64,000 nucleotides of DNA from CAWUKT01 sp964352215 (GCA_964352215.1 CAYGRE010000021.1:1-64000), one strand, 5' to 3'; positions 9,579 through 19,509 are shown, numbered from the stretch's first letter. The notes: a model not told the origin generated them from the sequence alone. Program-made: numbers and translations.

Positions 9579-9660
9579 CTTCAGCCTTAGGTCAAGATGT
9601 CGCTTCAGCCCATCGTCAAGATTTAGCTTCAGCCTTAGGTTAAGATGTAGCTTCTACCCT
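9567..9660 (+). repeat. 24-bp tandem repeat over the 3' end of the LRR gene
   Basis: Four degenerate 24-bp copies start at 9567, 9591, 9615 and 9639. The first copy contains the last three sense codons (V-K-M) and the stop of the LRR gene; the others lie downstream and keep the frame, with several further stops. Confidence 0.9.
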
Positions 9661-10757
9661 TACAAGATTTCATCCAGATCTACATATTCATTGATCAGTT
9701 CAATGGCTCGCTGAACCTTCCAGGGGGTATGCGTGTTGATCTTCACCTCGATCCGGCTGATTTTCACCACCGTATCGTAGGTGTCGTATTGGGTTGCCAG
9801 CACTGGAATCTGATGTTCCATCAGATAAGGGTCTTGAAACTGAGCCAGGTTGGACTGGAAGGCAAGTCTACCCTGCCCGGTTATAATCACACCACTTAGC
9901 GGACAATCTTCCATACCACGTTCCCGACCTGCCGCTTTGATCTTGTTGATTGCCTCCTGAAAACGAGAACTGTTGACTACAAGAAGCATATCCTTAAAAT
10001 AGGTGAACTCGTCAATTTCTATCAGAGACCCGGCTAGTATCTCGGCCACACGATTGCCCATGCTGGTTTCATTGAACAGAATTTGCCCATTCAATACTTT
10101 CCGGATAGTCCCCATGATCGGAAAAGACATGCTTTTATCATAAGGAAGTACGCCCAACAGGGGAATTCCCATTTTGTCCAGGTGTTTTTCCAATGCGGTC
10201 TTGACCCGATCATATTTGTCAACGTGAACCTTATTGATTATCACTCCCCTGATCTTCACTCCTTCTTCCCGAAAAAGGGCCAGGCTCATATTTAGTCTGT
10301 CAATCGTCTTCCCGATCCCTCCTTCAGCGATCACTACGGCATCAGTTCCCAGCAGCTTCGCCACCTGGGCATTGGAAAGTCCGATGACGGACCCCACTCC
10401 CGGATGGCCGGTTCCTTCATAGACAACGACCTCATGAGAAGATTCCAATTCTCTGGCAGCATATAAAATATCTTCTGCGAAATGGAATTCGTCCGGGGCT
10501 TCTATGAAGCGGGTGGTCATCCCGGAGGCCAAAACCACCGGGCTGTGCAAGGGGGGATTCACTTCAAATCCCAGGGTTGACCCAAATAACACCGCATCCT
10601 TGTCCGCTAATTGTCCATTGATCTCGAGGTGTTGCTGTCCTACCGGCTTGCAATAACCAACTTTGTACCCCTGCGATTGGAAATTTGCGGCCAATCCGAG
10701 GGTGCAGGTTGTCTTGCCCTTGTGCTGACCGGTAGCTGCAATGTAGATTTTCTTCAT
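9660..10757 (-). CDS. Phosphotransacetylase-like BioD/DRTGG-domain protein
   Basis: A 365-residue cytoplasmic protein. The first 200 residues form a dethiobiotin-synthetase-like P-loop domain (ATGQHKGKTTCTLGLA with the P-loop at about 10-17; YEGTGHPGVGSVIGLSNA near 115-132). The C-terminal part resembles a DRTGG domain (about 215-325). This matches the N-terminal regulatory half of long phosphate acetyltransferases, but the catalytic PTA domain is missing. Such stand-alone proteins are common and usually annotated as phosphotransacetylase family proteins of unknown role. Its stop lies at the end of the tandem repeat behind the LRR gene. Confidence 0.8.
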   Translation of the reverse strand: MKKIYIAATGQHKGKTTCTLGLAANFQSQGYKVGYCKPVGQQHLEINGQLADKDAVLFGSTLGFEVNPPLHSPVVLASGMTTRFIEAPDEFHFAEDILYAARELESSHEVVVYEGTGHPGVGSVIGLSNAQVAKLLGTDAVVIAEGGIGKTIDRLNMSLALFREEGVKIRGVIINKVHVDKYDRVKTALEKHLDKMGIPLLGVLPYDKSMSFPIMGTIRKVLNGQILFNETSMGNRVAEILAGSLIEIDEFTYFKDMLLVVNSSRFQEAINKIKAAGRERGMEDCPLSGVIITGQGRLAFQSNLAQFQDPYLMEHQIPVLATQYDTYDTVVKISRIEVKINTHTPWKVQRAIELINEYVDLDEIL

Positions 10758-10803
10758 GGTGCTGAATTCTTGTGTGAATTTAATCCATTGCGGCTCGAAA
10801 ATG

Positions 10804-10839
10804 AAAAAGGGAACCTTCTTTTAAAGCCAGGTTCCCACT
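10804..10839 (-). terminator. Intrinsic terminator after the exported protein gene
   Basis: On the minus strand GGGAACCT pairs with AGGTTCCC and is followed at once by TTTTT. It lies about 37 bp after the stop of the gene ending at 10876 and before the start of the BioD/DRTGG gene, so it separates the two transcripts. Confidence 0.7.
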
Positions 10840-10875
10840 TTCATGATTTATATGTACAGACCTCTCCCAGGGGGC

Positions 10876-12207
10876 TCAATTGATATAATTTTTTACCTGG
10901 GCCTTTAGCTCATCAATAGATACAGCTTTCAGCGTAACTTTGGTATCTGCCCCAATCTCATCCAGGGATTCAACCCCAAAATAAGCCTTCCCTTTCCGAT
11001 AAGACATGCCCACCACATAACCTGGAACACCGGATGGCGCCTGCCCAAACTTGAATGAGTCCGGCCCCATTTGCTTGGCATCAATCACACAGGCAACTTC
11101 TTTGTAAGCCAGGAATACACGTGCGAATTCCTTCTCGGCACCTCCCTTTACCTCGACGATGAAATCAGTCGGGTCTGGCATTCCCATATACTTGTCCCAA
11201 TTTACCCAACCCATTTCTTTGATTGTCACCGTCGAACTTGCCATTACCTGAACGACTTCCAGGTCATCAGCATCTTCATGCCTGGGGTCATAGTGGAAGA
11301 ATGCATTGTCTGGTTGGATGCCCGTGGCAAAACGCGGGTTCTTTTCAATGACGGGACCTAAATTGATGTGGAGAGTGAAATTCACCTTTCCCGTTTCTCC
11401 CGAATTACCCGCAGACTGGCCTTCCCCGCGCCAGACTACATGCTGAAGGATATCCGGGATCAATTTCGTGAAACAGCCATTGAAACTTATTGCTCTGACT
11501 TTATCGGTTCTCCCGGTTTCCATGTCGTAAGTTATCTCAACCATTACTTTCTCACTGCCCCGGCATTCGCTGCATTTCTCAATCATTGAGATCGCGTAGG
11601 CCTTGACGTGGTGCTTGCCATCCACAAAGACGAGCGTTTGGGGATCGGCGGTCAAGGGGCTTTCCTGTGGGGTCCAGTTCATATTGCCGGATCTGTCAAA
11701 TTTTCCACTGAAGCCCTGCATTCCCTGGTCCGTACTCCCCTTTGCAAACTCTATGTCAATCGCTTTATCGGCAGCTATTTTCACTTTTTGTCCCTTGGCG
11801 GTAGCATCCAGATATACGACTCCTTTGGATTCGAGGAGTTGCCCATTGGCAACGGTTGGTACATTGCTCAGGAGGATATCCGCCTTCTCAACCACTTCTT
11901 TGAATTCGAAGTCCACAATTCCGGTCACTGGATTTCCCTGAAGATCAACAAAGGCATTGGGTGGAATGATCACTTTGGTGCCGCCGTCACCGACCAGGAT
12001 AGCACCTTTTGCAGCATCCACGGGGATGATTTTGGACGGAACAACTGTTTGTGCAAAAAGGTCATCGAGTGGATTGTCTCCTTGCCTTTGTCCTTGCCTT
12101 TGTTGGAGATTTCCCCTTGAACCTTCCACTGGCGACATCTGGGAAAATGTGCTTTCGGCTGAGAAAACCAGACATACCAATAGCGTGAACCGAATGAATC
12201 GAATCAT
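10876..12207 (-). CDS. Exported hypothetical protein
   Basis: A 443-residue protein with a signal peptide (about 1-22, ending TFSQ), followed by a Gln/Arg-rich low-complexity stretch. Residues about 60-150 (IIPPNAFVDLQGNPVTGIVDFEFKEV split by short loops) look like the N-terminal beta domain found in many Bacteroidota surface proteins, where a 'constant for every X' lead-in is followed by a beta sandwich. A CSECRG motif lies near 215, which could bind metal or form a disulfide. No enzymatic motif or T9SS signal was recognised. It is a single gene with its own terminator. Confidence 0.7.
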   Translation of the reverse strand: MIRFIRFTLLVCLVFSAESTFSQMSPVEGSRGNLQQRQGQRQGDNPLDDLFAQTVVPSKIIPVDAAKGAILVGDGGTKVIIPPNAFVDLQGNPVTGIVDFEFKEVVEKADILLSNVPTVANGQLLESKGVVYLDATAKGQKVKIAADKAIDIEFAKGSTDQGMQGFSGKFDRSGNMNWTPQESPLTADPQTLVFVDGKHHVKAYAISMIEKCSECRGSEKVMVEITYDMETGRTDKVRAISFNGCFTKLIPDILQHVVWRGEGQSAGNSGETGKVNFTLHINLGPVIEKNPRFATGIQPDNAFFHYDPRHEDADDLEVVQVMASSTVTIKEMGWVNWDKYMGMPDPTDFIVEVKGGAEKEFARVFLAYKEVACVIDAKQMGPDSFKFGQAPSGVPGYVVGMSYRKGKAYFGVESLDEIGADTKVTLKAVSIDELKAQVKNYIN

Positions 12208-12287
12208 GGCGTTGTGCGTTTAATTTACAATGAAGAAGGTAGAGGTTTCAGCTAGTATAATGCGGAGGGGTAACAAAAGATACACTC

Positions 12288-12938
12288 CTATGCGATCCCC
12301 TCAGTAGACTCAAGGCCTTCACTGTTGTCTACGATTGCCCGGCTTCGCATGAGGACCTCACGGCGCACCGGATTACGTGTATGTGCAATCAGGGATATTT
12401 CTTCCGGGCCCAGGTATAGCTTTTTGATCTTGGCTTTGTAAGAATCTGATAAGTCAGAATGCCCAAGAATATAAGTCTTTGTTTCTCCGATGTACTTGTG
12501 CATTCCAGCTTCAATGGCATATACATCGGCAGCCCGCTCAGCTTTCTTGATGTGAATACCTGAAAGAAGGTATTTGAGCCCAAACATGATCATCTGGAAA
12601 GTGGACCGATGACAATAGTCCATGATATGGCCGAGTTCATGCGCCAACCATCCGATCAGTACATCCTCGGGAAATTCTTCAATACCAAGCGACTTCCCCT
12701 CTCCAAACATGAATTTCCGGCTCATGATGATGACATAGCCTCTGCGTTTCCGGGGTAAAAACAAGCTCCATATCTTGGGCTGTGCCAACATAAATGACTT
12801 CTTGAACCGCTTGCGGAAGCGAAATTCGATGTGGACATCTTCCAGCTTGGGAAAATGCTGCAGGCAGAAAACGGCCTCTTCCCGGATCGAGTCGGGGATG
12901 ATCTTATTGTGCAGTGATATATTGTGGTCTTGACTCAA
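12288..12938 (-). CDS. Predicted zinc metallopeptidase
   Basis: A 216-residue protein with the zinc motif HELGH at 100-104 and a downstream acidic cluster (KKAERAADVYAIEAGMHKY), a plausible third-ligand region as in gluzincin peptidases. There is no signal peptide; one hydrophobic stretch (FQMIMFGLKYLLSGI) follows the zinc motif. The start is a TTG: an in-frame TAG lies just upstream, and the first internal ATG would remove about 50 plausible residues. The substrate is unknown. It lies 60 bp after arsS on the same strand and may be co-transcribed. Confidence 0.7.
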   Translation of the reverse strand: MSQDHNISLHNKIIPDSIREEAVFCLQHFPKLEDVHIEFRFRKRFKKSFMLAQPKIWSLFLPRKRRGYVIIMSRKFMFGEGKSLGIEEFPEDVLIGWLAHELGHIMDYCHRSTFQMIMFGLKYLLSGIHIKKAERAADVYAIEAGMHKYIGETKTYILGHSDLSDSYKAKIKKLYLGPEEISLIAHTRNPVRREVLMRSRAIVDNSEGLESTEGIA

Positions 12939-12998
12939 ATTCTGTTCTATAGCTCTTTTCTATAGCCATGGTTTCCAATTGAACCCCTGGGAAATGGT

Positions 12999-14045
12999 TT
13001 ATGTTACCTCACCACCGCAACTGGAACCTGCTCCGGCGGTACAGCCATAGCAATGTTGATTGACAATGATTTCCCGGTTGAGAAGTTCTTCTGTATTGAA
13101 ATCCGAAATGTGTTGGCCCTTGGCTTCGACCTTGAGGTCAAGCATCTGGTTGAAATCACAGTCGAAAAGGTAACCATCCCATCCGATAGAAATCGTATTC
13201 CGGCACATTACATTGTGAGCTGCGGCAGGATTGAAAGCATTCACCAATTCCTCCATATACCCTTCATAGTTACCGGAAGCAATCAGATAGTCCAGGAAAC
13301 GGCTGACAGGAAGGTTGGTAATCGCAAACAACTGGTTGAATACAATGTCAAAATCGCGCTTGAGCGCAATCTTGAATTGATGCTCGAGGCTGTTCTGGTC
13401 TCCTGGAAGCATCGCCCCATTGGGGTTGAATACAAGGTTGAGGGTGAGGCCACTGCCTTCAATGCCATAACCAACCTCATTCAACATTTTCAATGCTCTG
13501 ATCGATCGGTCGAATACACCGTCTCCACGTTGACGGTCAGTCCCCTTTGATTTATAGGAGGGCAGCGATGAAACCACCTCGATATTGTGTTTTTTGAAGA
13601 ATTCGGGGAGGTCATGGTATTTTTTGTTGGCCACGATGATGGTCAGGTTGCAGCGTACGATCACGTGCTTGTCCAGCTTCTTGATTTCCTCAACAAACCA
13701 CCTGAAGTTGGGATTCATTTCTGGTGCGCCACCCGTCAGGTCAACCGTCTTGATATCAGTCTTAGCCAGGACGTCGATGCATTGCTGCATAGTCTCCCTG
13801 GTCATGATCTCTTTGCGATCTGGCCCTGCATCTACGTGGCAATGCTTGCAAACCTGGTTGCACATTTTCCCAACATTCACCTGAAAAATATCGAGTTGGG
13901 TTGGTTTTAGTGGATTTAATCCAATTTCAGCCAACTTCTGTGAGAAAGCAGGAAAATGAACCCTGTTCTCCAACTCGTGGATTTGCTTTTCAGTATTGTT
14001 GAGATCGTGACCTCGTGATTTAAGTGACTTTGTCGCTGTACCCAT
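12999..14045 (-). CDS. arsS: Arsenosugar biosynthesis radical SAM protein
   Basis: A 348-residue radical SAM enzyme. The iron-sulfur CxxxCxxC motif is C62, C66 and C69 (MCNQVCKHCHVDAG). The Cys-rich C-terminal tail (CYGCTAGAGSSCGGEVT) is the family signature. ArsS transfers the adenosyl-derived ribosyl unit to dimethylarsenic during arsenosugar synthesis. The gene upstream on the same strand encodes the AhpD-like partner often linked to arsS. No arsM methyltransferase gene is in the window. Confidence 0.9.
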   Translation of the reverse strand: MGTATKSLKSRGHDLNNTEKQIHELENRVHFPAFSQKLAEIGLNPLKPTQLDIFQVNVGKMCNQVCKHCHVDAGPDRKEIMTRETMQQCIDVLAKTDIKTVDLTGGAPEMNPNFRWFVEEIKKLDKHVIVRCNLTIIVANKKYHDLPEFFKKHNIEVVSSLPSYKSKGTDRQRGDGVFDRSIRALKMLNEVGYGIEGSGLTLNLVFNPNGAMLPGDQNSLEHQFKIALKRDFDIVFNQLFAITNLPVSRFLDYLIASGNYEGYMEELVNAFNPAAAHNVMCRNTISIGWDGYLFDCDFNQMLDLKVEAKGQHISDFNTEELLNREIIVNQHCYGCTAGAGSSCGGEVT

Positions 14046-14120
14046 ATTGTCTTGTTCCTAGTCTAAACCAACTGATCGCCATTGTGTTTTCCCCGGCTGA
14101 AAGAATGGTCGAAAGGGGAA

Positions 14121-14456
14121 TTACATCAGCAGTTCATTCGCCTTGTTCATCATCTGCACCCCATGGACGAGTGAAGCTCCACCCCGGATGGCAGCTGCCA
14201 CATGCACAGCTTCCATCAGTTCAGCCTCTTCACATCCCATCTTAAGCGTGTCCTGGGTATAGGCATCGATACAATATGGGCATTGCACTGCATGTGAAAC
14301 CGCCAAGGCAATCAAGGCTTTTTCCCGCTTGGTCAAGGCGCCATCCTTAAACACTTCTCCGTACCAGTCGAAGAATTTGGCTGCCAAATTGGGCTCAAAA
14401 TCTTTGATGTCACCGAATTTTCCCAGGTCTTTAGGATCGTAATATGTGTCTTTCAT
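14121..14456 (-). CDS. Arsenosugar-associated AhpD-like (carboxymuconolactone decarboxylase family) protein
   Basis: A 111-residue alpha-helical protein of the AhpD/CMD superfamily. The redox CxxC is C59-C62 (CPYCIDAYTQ), followed by a downstream helix (AAIRGGASLVHG). Small AhpD-like proteins of this type are usually encoded next to arsS and thought to support arsenosugar synthesis, perhaps by redox protection. It is the first gene of the likely operon with arsS, 75 bp apart. The start ATG is at 14456. Confidence 0.87.
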   Translation of the reverse strand: MKDTYYDPKDLGKFGDIKDFEPNLAAKFFDWYGEVFKDGALTKREKALIALAVSHAVQCPYCIDAYTQDTLKMGCEEAELMEAVHVAAAIRGGASLVHGVQMMNKANELLM

Positions 14457-14478
14457 CTGATGTCGATATATTTTAACC

Positions 14479-14507
14479 TAAAATTAAGCGAAATTCCATG
14501 GGTACAA
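14479..14507 (-). promoter_or_regulatory. Candidate promoter of the arsenosugar operon
   Basis: On the minus strand a TTG (14507-14505) is followed after 18 bp by TAATTTTA (14486-14479), one base from the Bacteroidota -7 consensus TAnnTTTG. It ends 23 bp upstream of the AhpD-like start. Confidence 0.4.
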
Positions 14508-14637
14508 AGCCCAATCGCCTGGTTCAGTAAGATTCGCCAATTGTACAGTGTTATTTTGTCCAGTATTTGACTTATTTACCATCAACTACTACTGGATCTC
14601 AAGGTTGGAATCCAAACCACTTATTCCTGGAATACGT

Positions 14638-15561
14638 TTAGAAGAATCTTGGAGTCAGGAACCTGGAACGTCCCCAACTGATATCCATTCCCACCATAAA
14701 CTCATGGCTACCGGCACTGACGGATTGTACAGGATTCAGTGAATAGTCAAATGCATAGCCAAAACGGAAATATTTAGGGCTGATGTACTCAAGCATCATC
14801 AATACTGCATCTCCGGTGCGGTAACCTGCTCCCACGCCAAAGGTCTTGGAGAAGAAAAAGGTTGCATTGAAGTCAAACTGTACCGGAGCATTGTGTACGT
14901 ACTTCATCACGGTAGATGGACGGAAATCTACTTTGTTGTCAAGCGGGATTAGTCCTCCCATGGTGGCAAACAGATGTACGCGTTGCTTATCGGCAATTTC
15001 CTGGACCAGGGTATTGTCATAGCGGAAATACTTCCCGGACAGGAGGTTGGTGGTCGAGGCACCAACAAAAAAGTTCTCGGTGCGGAAATAAGCCCCTGTC
15101 CCTACCCTTGGCAACCAAGCGGTCAAATTAGTCGTGGGAATGATCTGGTCGGGATCGCGGGTTGTGACATCGGAAAAGCGGTTACTGTAATTTGTGAAAC
15201 CACCGGACAAACCAAGTGAAAGCTTCGCTTTACCCATCTCGATCTGGTAGGCATAACTCAACTCAAGGAAATTCTGCTGGACGACTCCGAGGCGATCATG
15301 GGTGAAATTTACACCAAACCCATGTTGCTCATTGGCGCTGGGTTTGTGCAGGGAAATATTGGCGTTGACCGGGGCGCCCTCAAATCCCCACCATTGTTTG
15401 CGGAACAATAAGGTGCCACTCATGGTTCCCCGGCTTCCTGCGTAGGCAGGATTGAAGGCCAACTGGTTGAACATGTATTGGGTGTACTGGGGCTCTTGCT
15501 GAGCAGCAACCATTTGGTAAATGCCAACCAGAGCCAGGATGACCAGTAAACTCTTTTTCAT
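14638..15561 (-). CDS. PorP/SprF-family outer-membrane protein
   Basis: A 307-residue outer-membrane beta-barrel with a signal peptide (ending MVAAQ) and the family hallmarks YTQYMFNQLAFNPAYAGSRG near 26-45 and FRKQWWGF. It ends in an aromatic strand (SRFLTPRFF). PorP/SprF proteins work with CHU_C-tailed substrates in type IX secretion and surface anchoring. It lies 12 bp downstream of the CHU_C gene in one operon, and the pair is probably an adhesin with its dedicated anchor. Confidence 0.93.
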   Translation of the reverse strand: MKKSLLVILALVGIYQMVAAQQEPQYTQYMFNQLAFNPAYAGSRGTMSGTLLFRKQWWGFEGAPVNANISLHKPSANEQHGFGVNFTHDRLGVVQQNFLELSYAYQIEMGKAKLSLGLSGGFTNYSNRFSDVTTRDPDQIIPTTNLTAWLPRVGTGAYFRTENFFVGASTTNLLSGKYFRYDNTLVQEIADKQRVHLFATMGGLIPLDNKVDFRPSTVMKYVHNAPVQFDFNATFFFSKTFGVGAGYRTGDAVLMMLEYISPKYFRFGYAFDYSLNPVQSVSAGSHEFMVGMDISWGRSRFLTPRFF

Positions 15562-15573
15562 ATCCAGTCTCCC

Positions 15574-18500
15574 CTATCGATATAGCGTCACAAATCCTTT
15601 AACAGTCTTGAACCCTTCGCCCAGGTCGATTACATAATAGTAAGTTCCTTCGGGTAAATCCTTTCCATTCCAGGTACCGTCCCAATCATTCTGATAAGAA
15701 TTGGCTTCATAGACTGTTTTTCCCCAACGGTTGAAGACCATCAATACGTTATCCGGATAAAAATACAGATCATCTATGACCCAGGTATCGTTATCACCAT
15801 CGGCATTGGGGGTAAAGGCATTGGGAGCATGAAAATCATCGTAATCAATCACTTCATAGGGACCATAGACAATAGTATCTATACAACCCTGGTTGATATT
15901 CGCGATCAGGGTAATGTAGAATTCCCCTACCTGATCAAAATTGTGAGCAGGCGAAGGAGCTGAAGACGTGAATCCGTCACCAAAGTCCCACTCATAGCTG
16001 TTGGCAGCCGTACTGAGATTGATGAATTGAACCGTGGAGTTTGGAATGTTCAGGAGTACACTTGTATCAGGATCAGACATGAAGTCTGCGATAGGAGCAT
16101 CATAGACATCAATAAAGGTCGGGGTCCTTGGGCTCACACACCCGAGGCTGGTCTGCTGTACCCAGAACGAATCGTTGACAGCCGGGGTCACATTGTTAAA
16201 GGTGAAGTCATTGCCCGTGTTGAGGACGTTTCCACCAACCGGTGCGTCAAACCATTCAACCGTGCCGCCTCCAATGGCAGTCATGATGACATCATCCCCG
16301 GTACAGGCAATGAAGCCTGGGGTCAAAGGAGCCAGTGGGATAGGATTGACAATCGCGACACCTGAAATGGTAGTATCACACTGTCCATTGTCCAGCAAAA
16401 CACTGTAAGGATAGTTACCGGGGGCAATATAACTGTAGACAACAGTATTGGCGTTTCCGGAGAAGCCTCCTCCACCTGACCAGGTGATACTGGTTGTATT
16501 TTGTGGATTCACGACAAAGTTGGTGGGTGTTCCGTCGCAGACCGTATCTACAAAAACGGTTCCGGTTGGTCGCGCCAATACGTTTACAGATACAGGGCTA
16601 TTTGCTGAAGATGTACAACCAAACTGGGTAGTACCAATCACCGAGATATTGTCCCCATTTTGCAGCGCCACAGTTGTAAAACCGGTTCCGGTTCCAGCCT
16701 GTATAGAATTCCCATTGATAGCGAAATTATAATCTGGCAATCCCCCCGGACTTACGGTAAAGGTTACAGGAGCTCCTTCACACTGGACTGTATCTGAAAC
16801 GGCGATGCTCAATGCCGGAGGATAGTCTACAGCAAGATCAAGCGAATCCTGATAGAGACAGCCGTTTCCATCGTCTATCTGTACCGTATAGAGACCGGGG
16901 GTCGTAACATTAATATTAGGAGTTGTTTGACCTGAACTCCAATTGTAGGTGGCTCCTCCCCAGGAACTGGCATCCAAGGGTAAAGTGACGCCATCACAGA
17001 TCAAGGTGTCGGCTCCAACATTTCCAGTAAGCAAAGGCCAGACATTCACACTCATGGAGTCCACACTTGGGCAACCATTGACATCGATTACATCAACGGT
17101 GTAGGTACCGGCATTTTGTACCTGAATGGTTGGGGTACTGGCACCGGTTGACCAGGAGTAGGATGAGAAAGTTCCAGGATTAAGGGTCGTTGAAAAACCA
17201 GGACATAAATCCTGATTGGCTCCAAGACTCGCTTGTTGCGTATTGTTCACGGTGACATTGATCACATCCACTGACATACAGCTATCTGTATTCATCACCG
17301 TCACCTGGTAGGTGCCAGATGAAGTCACCAGAATACTGCGGCTGGTCGGTCCATTGCTCCATGCATAAGACAGGGAACCACCTGGCCCGGCATCTATCGT
17401 AACCGAGTCACAGACGACAAGATCAGGTCCAAGATTAACAGCAGGCAATGGATTGACAATAACATTAATGAATTGAGCAGGTGCCTGGCAGCCTTGAGGG
17501 CTGTTACCGATCACTGAGTATTGGGTGTTAGAACTAGGAGAAACAACCGTACTGGAATTGTTATCGCCGGTGGACCAACTGTAACTCGCTGCTCCTACTG
17601 CGAACAACGTGGTACTATCGCCATCGCAGATAACGGTATCCCCTACTATACTAACCAGTGGTGTGTTGTCAATGGTGACGTTAACATTGTCAACCGAGAA
17701 ACAACTGTCGATATTGGTTACTGTAACCTGGTAATTACCTGAGGTGGTTACACTCAAGGTTTGAGTAGCAGGCCCGGTATTCCAGGCGTAACTTAAGGTT
17801 CCACCGGGACCCGCATCCAGGGTATATTGATCGCAGACGATGGTGTCGGCACCCAAATTAACTGAAGGCACCGCATTTACATTTACCTGATAGGCTGCGG
17901 GCAGGCTGGTACATCCTGCGGCACTCACTCCTGTAACCTGGTAAGTGGTGGTAGTTGATGGACCTACCACGGTATTGGCAGAGTTAGACCCATTGTTCCA
18001 GGTGTAAAATGAAGCACCGTTTGCCACCAGGGTGGTGGTTTCTCCAAAACAGATGGTATTGTCACCTGTAACGGTGACAGTTGGGATCGGATTGACAGTG
18101 ACACTTGTAGCACCTACCAAACTTGGACACCCCGCTATGAAGGCTGTAACATTATAAGTACCGGATGCATTCGTTTGCGGATTTGTAACTGTCGTGTTCT
18201 GGGTATTGGCCGTAAAACTATTGGGACCAGTCCAATTATAAATTGCTCCAGTAATATTATTGGCAGAAAGATTGAGTGGATCTCCTGCACAAAGGGGACC
18301 ATTGCTGCTGGCAGTTGGCGTCGGAGGCGTTGGGTTTACTGTAACTGCCTGTGCAGTAGATGGACTCGAACAAATTCCATTGCTGGTAACCAGGGTATAA
18401 GTTCCTGATGCTGCCGGAGCGGCATTGAGGATACTGGGATTTTGTTGGGAAGATGTAAACCCATTGGGTCCGGTCCAACTGTAGGAAACCCCGGCACCTC

Positions 18501-19509
18501 CATTGCCGGTAAGGTTGAGGGTCGAACCTTCACATATTGGTCCGTTCCCCATGGTCGCGGGTTGAGGAGGAAGGGGAACAACTGTAACCGATTTTGTAAC
18601 AGAATCAGTACAGCCAAAATTATCTGTAATTACCAGCTTAACCGTGTAAGTACCCGGGGCCCCGTACAAGTGCTTGGGATTAACCGCATTGCTGGTGCCA
18701 CCATCACCAAAGGTCCAGGCAAAGTTGGAAATGGTAGCCGCGGCCGCAGCAGCTGAGCCACATGAATTGTCAAAGAAGAAGAATGAAGCAGAATCGTTTA
18801 AACATACATTCGTGGTCGTGATTCCAAAATCGGGAAGGAGTTCATAAGCGAAATTGGAATAAAATACGTCTGCCTGACTGAAATTATAAAAACCAAAACG
18901 TCCGGGTTCAAAACAGCCATTTACATCAAATACGGTAGCTCCGTTGATGCGAATGATTACCCTGTTGTAGAGATAAGTCAACTCAAAGTTATAGGGCACA
19001 TTTCTGACCCAACCAGGGGCTACGTTGGCTCCCAATTGGGTAAATGAAGGATCAGGCGTATGGTTCCACCAGGGCAACCAGTTTCCGGTCACATCCACAG
19101 GACCATCAATTCGGTTTAACCATTGCGTATTGGCCCCATTTTTAGGAACCTGAGTCCAGTCGAATAAATAGCTCTGCATATTGAAAGCATTGGTATTCGA
19201 TACCGTCGGGGTTCGGTGGCCAAAAATAAAACCAATGAAGTCATCATCCGTACCCGCAGAAAGGAGGGTACCAGTGATTCTTACATTGATAAAGTCTTCA
19301 GGACTGATAAAAAAAGATGGAAAACCGTTGATCGTCTGGTGTACCTGGGTTCCGGCTGCATTGACATTCCACGTACCAGAATTGGTGGGGCCTATCCTGG
19401 ACCATGAGTTGAGATCGATTACGTTTGCACATTGCGCCAAAAGAGTGATGGGCGACAGGCAAACGAAAGCAATCAGCAGACAAGTGAAGATGCGTTTCTG
19501 ACTCAGCAT
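15574..19509 (-). CDS. Giant surface protein with PKD/Ig-like repeats and CHU_C gliding-motility C-terminus
   Basis: About 1311 residues counted from the ATG at 19509, which begins the signal peptide (LSQKRIFTCLL to LLAQ); an earlier ATG at 19548 would add 13 residues before it. Residues about 35-225 form a lectin-like sandwich resembling the thrombospondin C-terminal domain (DDDFIGFIFGHRTP). A PKD domain follows near 260-310 (WTFGDGGTSNA). A long array of Ig-like modules then alternates two types (starting VNLGADTIVCD and VSIVGDTVICDGDST). A second PKD lies near 1170 (YEWDFGDGFTS), and a CHU_C domain ends the chain (APNAFTPNADGDNDTW, VFNRWGKTVYE). Secreted by T9SS; probable role in adhesion or gliding. 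Operon with the PorP gene. Confidence 0.92.
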   Translation of the reverse strand: MLSQKRIFTCLLIAFVCLSPITLLAQCANVIDLNSWSRIGPTNSGTWNVNAAGTQVHQTINGFPSFFISPEDFINVRITGTLLSAGTDDDFIGFIFGHRTPTVSNTNAFNMQSYLFDWTQVPKNGANTQWLNRIDGPVDVTGNWLPWWNHTPDPSFTQLGANVAPGWVRNVPYNFELTYLYNRVIIRINGATVFDVNGCFEPGRFGFYNFSQADVFYSNFAYELLPDFGITTTNVCLNDSASFFFFDNSCGSAAAAAATISNFAWTFGDGGTSNAVNPKHLYGAPGTYTVKLVITDNFGCTDSVTKSVTVVPLPPQPATMGNGPICEGSTLNLTGNGGAGVSYSWTGPNGFTSSQQNPSILNAAPAASGTYTLVTSNGICSSPSTAQAVTVNPTPPTPTASSNGPLCAGDPLNLSANNITGAIYNWTGPNSFTANTQNTTVTNPQTNASGTYNVTAFIAGCPSLVGATSVTVNPIPTVTVTGDNTICFGETTTLVANGASFYTWNNGSNSANTVVGPSTTTTYQVTGVSAAGCTSLPAAYQVNVNAVPSVNLGADTIVCDQYTLDAGPGGTLSYAWNTGPATQTLSVTTSGNYQVTVTNIDSCFSVDNVNVTIDNTPLVSIVGDTVICDGDSTTLFAVGAASYSWSTGDNNSSTVVSPSSNTQYSVIGNSPQGCQAPAQFINVIVNPLPAVNLGPDLVVCDSVTIDAGPGGSLSYAWSNGPTSRSILVTSSGTYQVTVMNTDSCMSVDVINVTVNNTQQASLGANQDLCPGFSTTLNPGTFSSYSWSTGASTPTIQVQNAGTYTVDVIDVNGCPSVDSMSVNVWPLLTGNVGADTLICDGVTLPLDASSWGGATYNWSSGQTTPNINVTTPGLYTVQIDDGNGCLYQDSLDLAVDYPPALSIAVSDTVQCEGAPVTFTVSPGGLPDYNFAINGNSIQAGTGTGFTTVALQNGDNISVIGTTQFGCTSSANSPVSVNVLARPTGTVFVDTVCDGTPTNFVVNPQNTTSITWSGGGGFSGNANTVVYSYIAPGNYPYSVLLDNGQCDTTISGVAIVNPIPLAPLTPGFIACTGDDVIMTAIGGGTVEWFDAPVGGNVLNTGNDFTFNNVTPAVNDSFWVQQTSLGCVSPRTPTFIDVYDAPIADFMSDPDTSVLLNIPNSTVQFINLSTAANSYEWDFGDGFTSSAPSPAHNFDQVGEFYITLIANINQGCIDTIVYGPYEVIDYDDFHAPNAFTPNADGDNDTWVIDDLYFYPDNVLMVFNRWGKTVYEANSYQNDWDGTWNGKDLPEGTYYYVIDLGEGFKTVKGFVTLYR

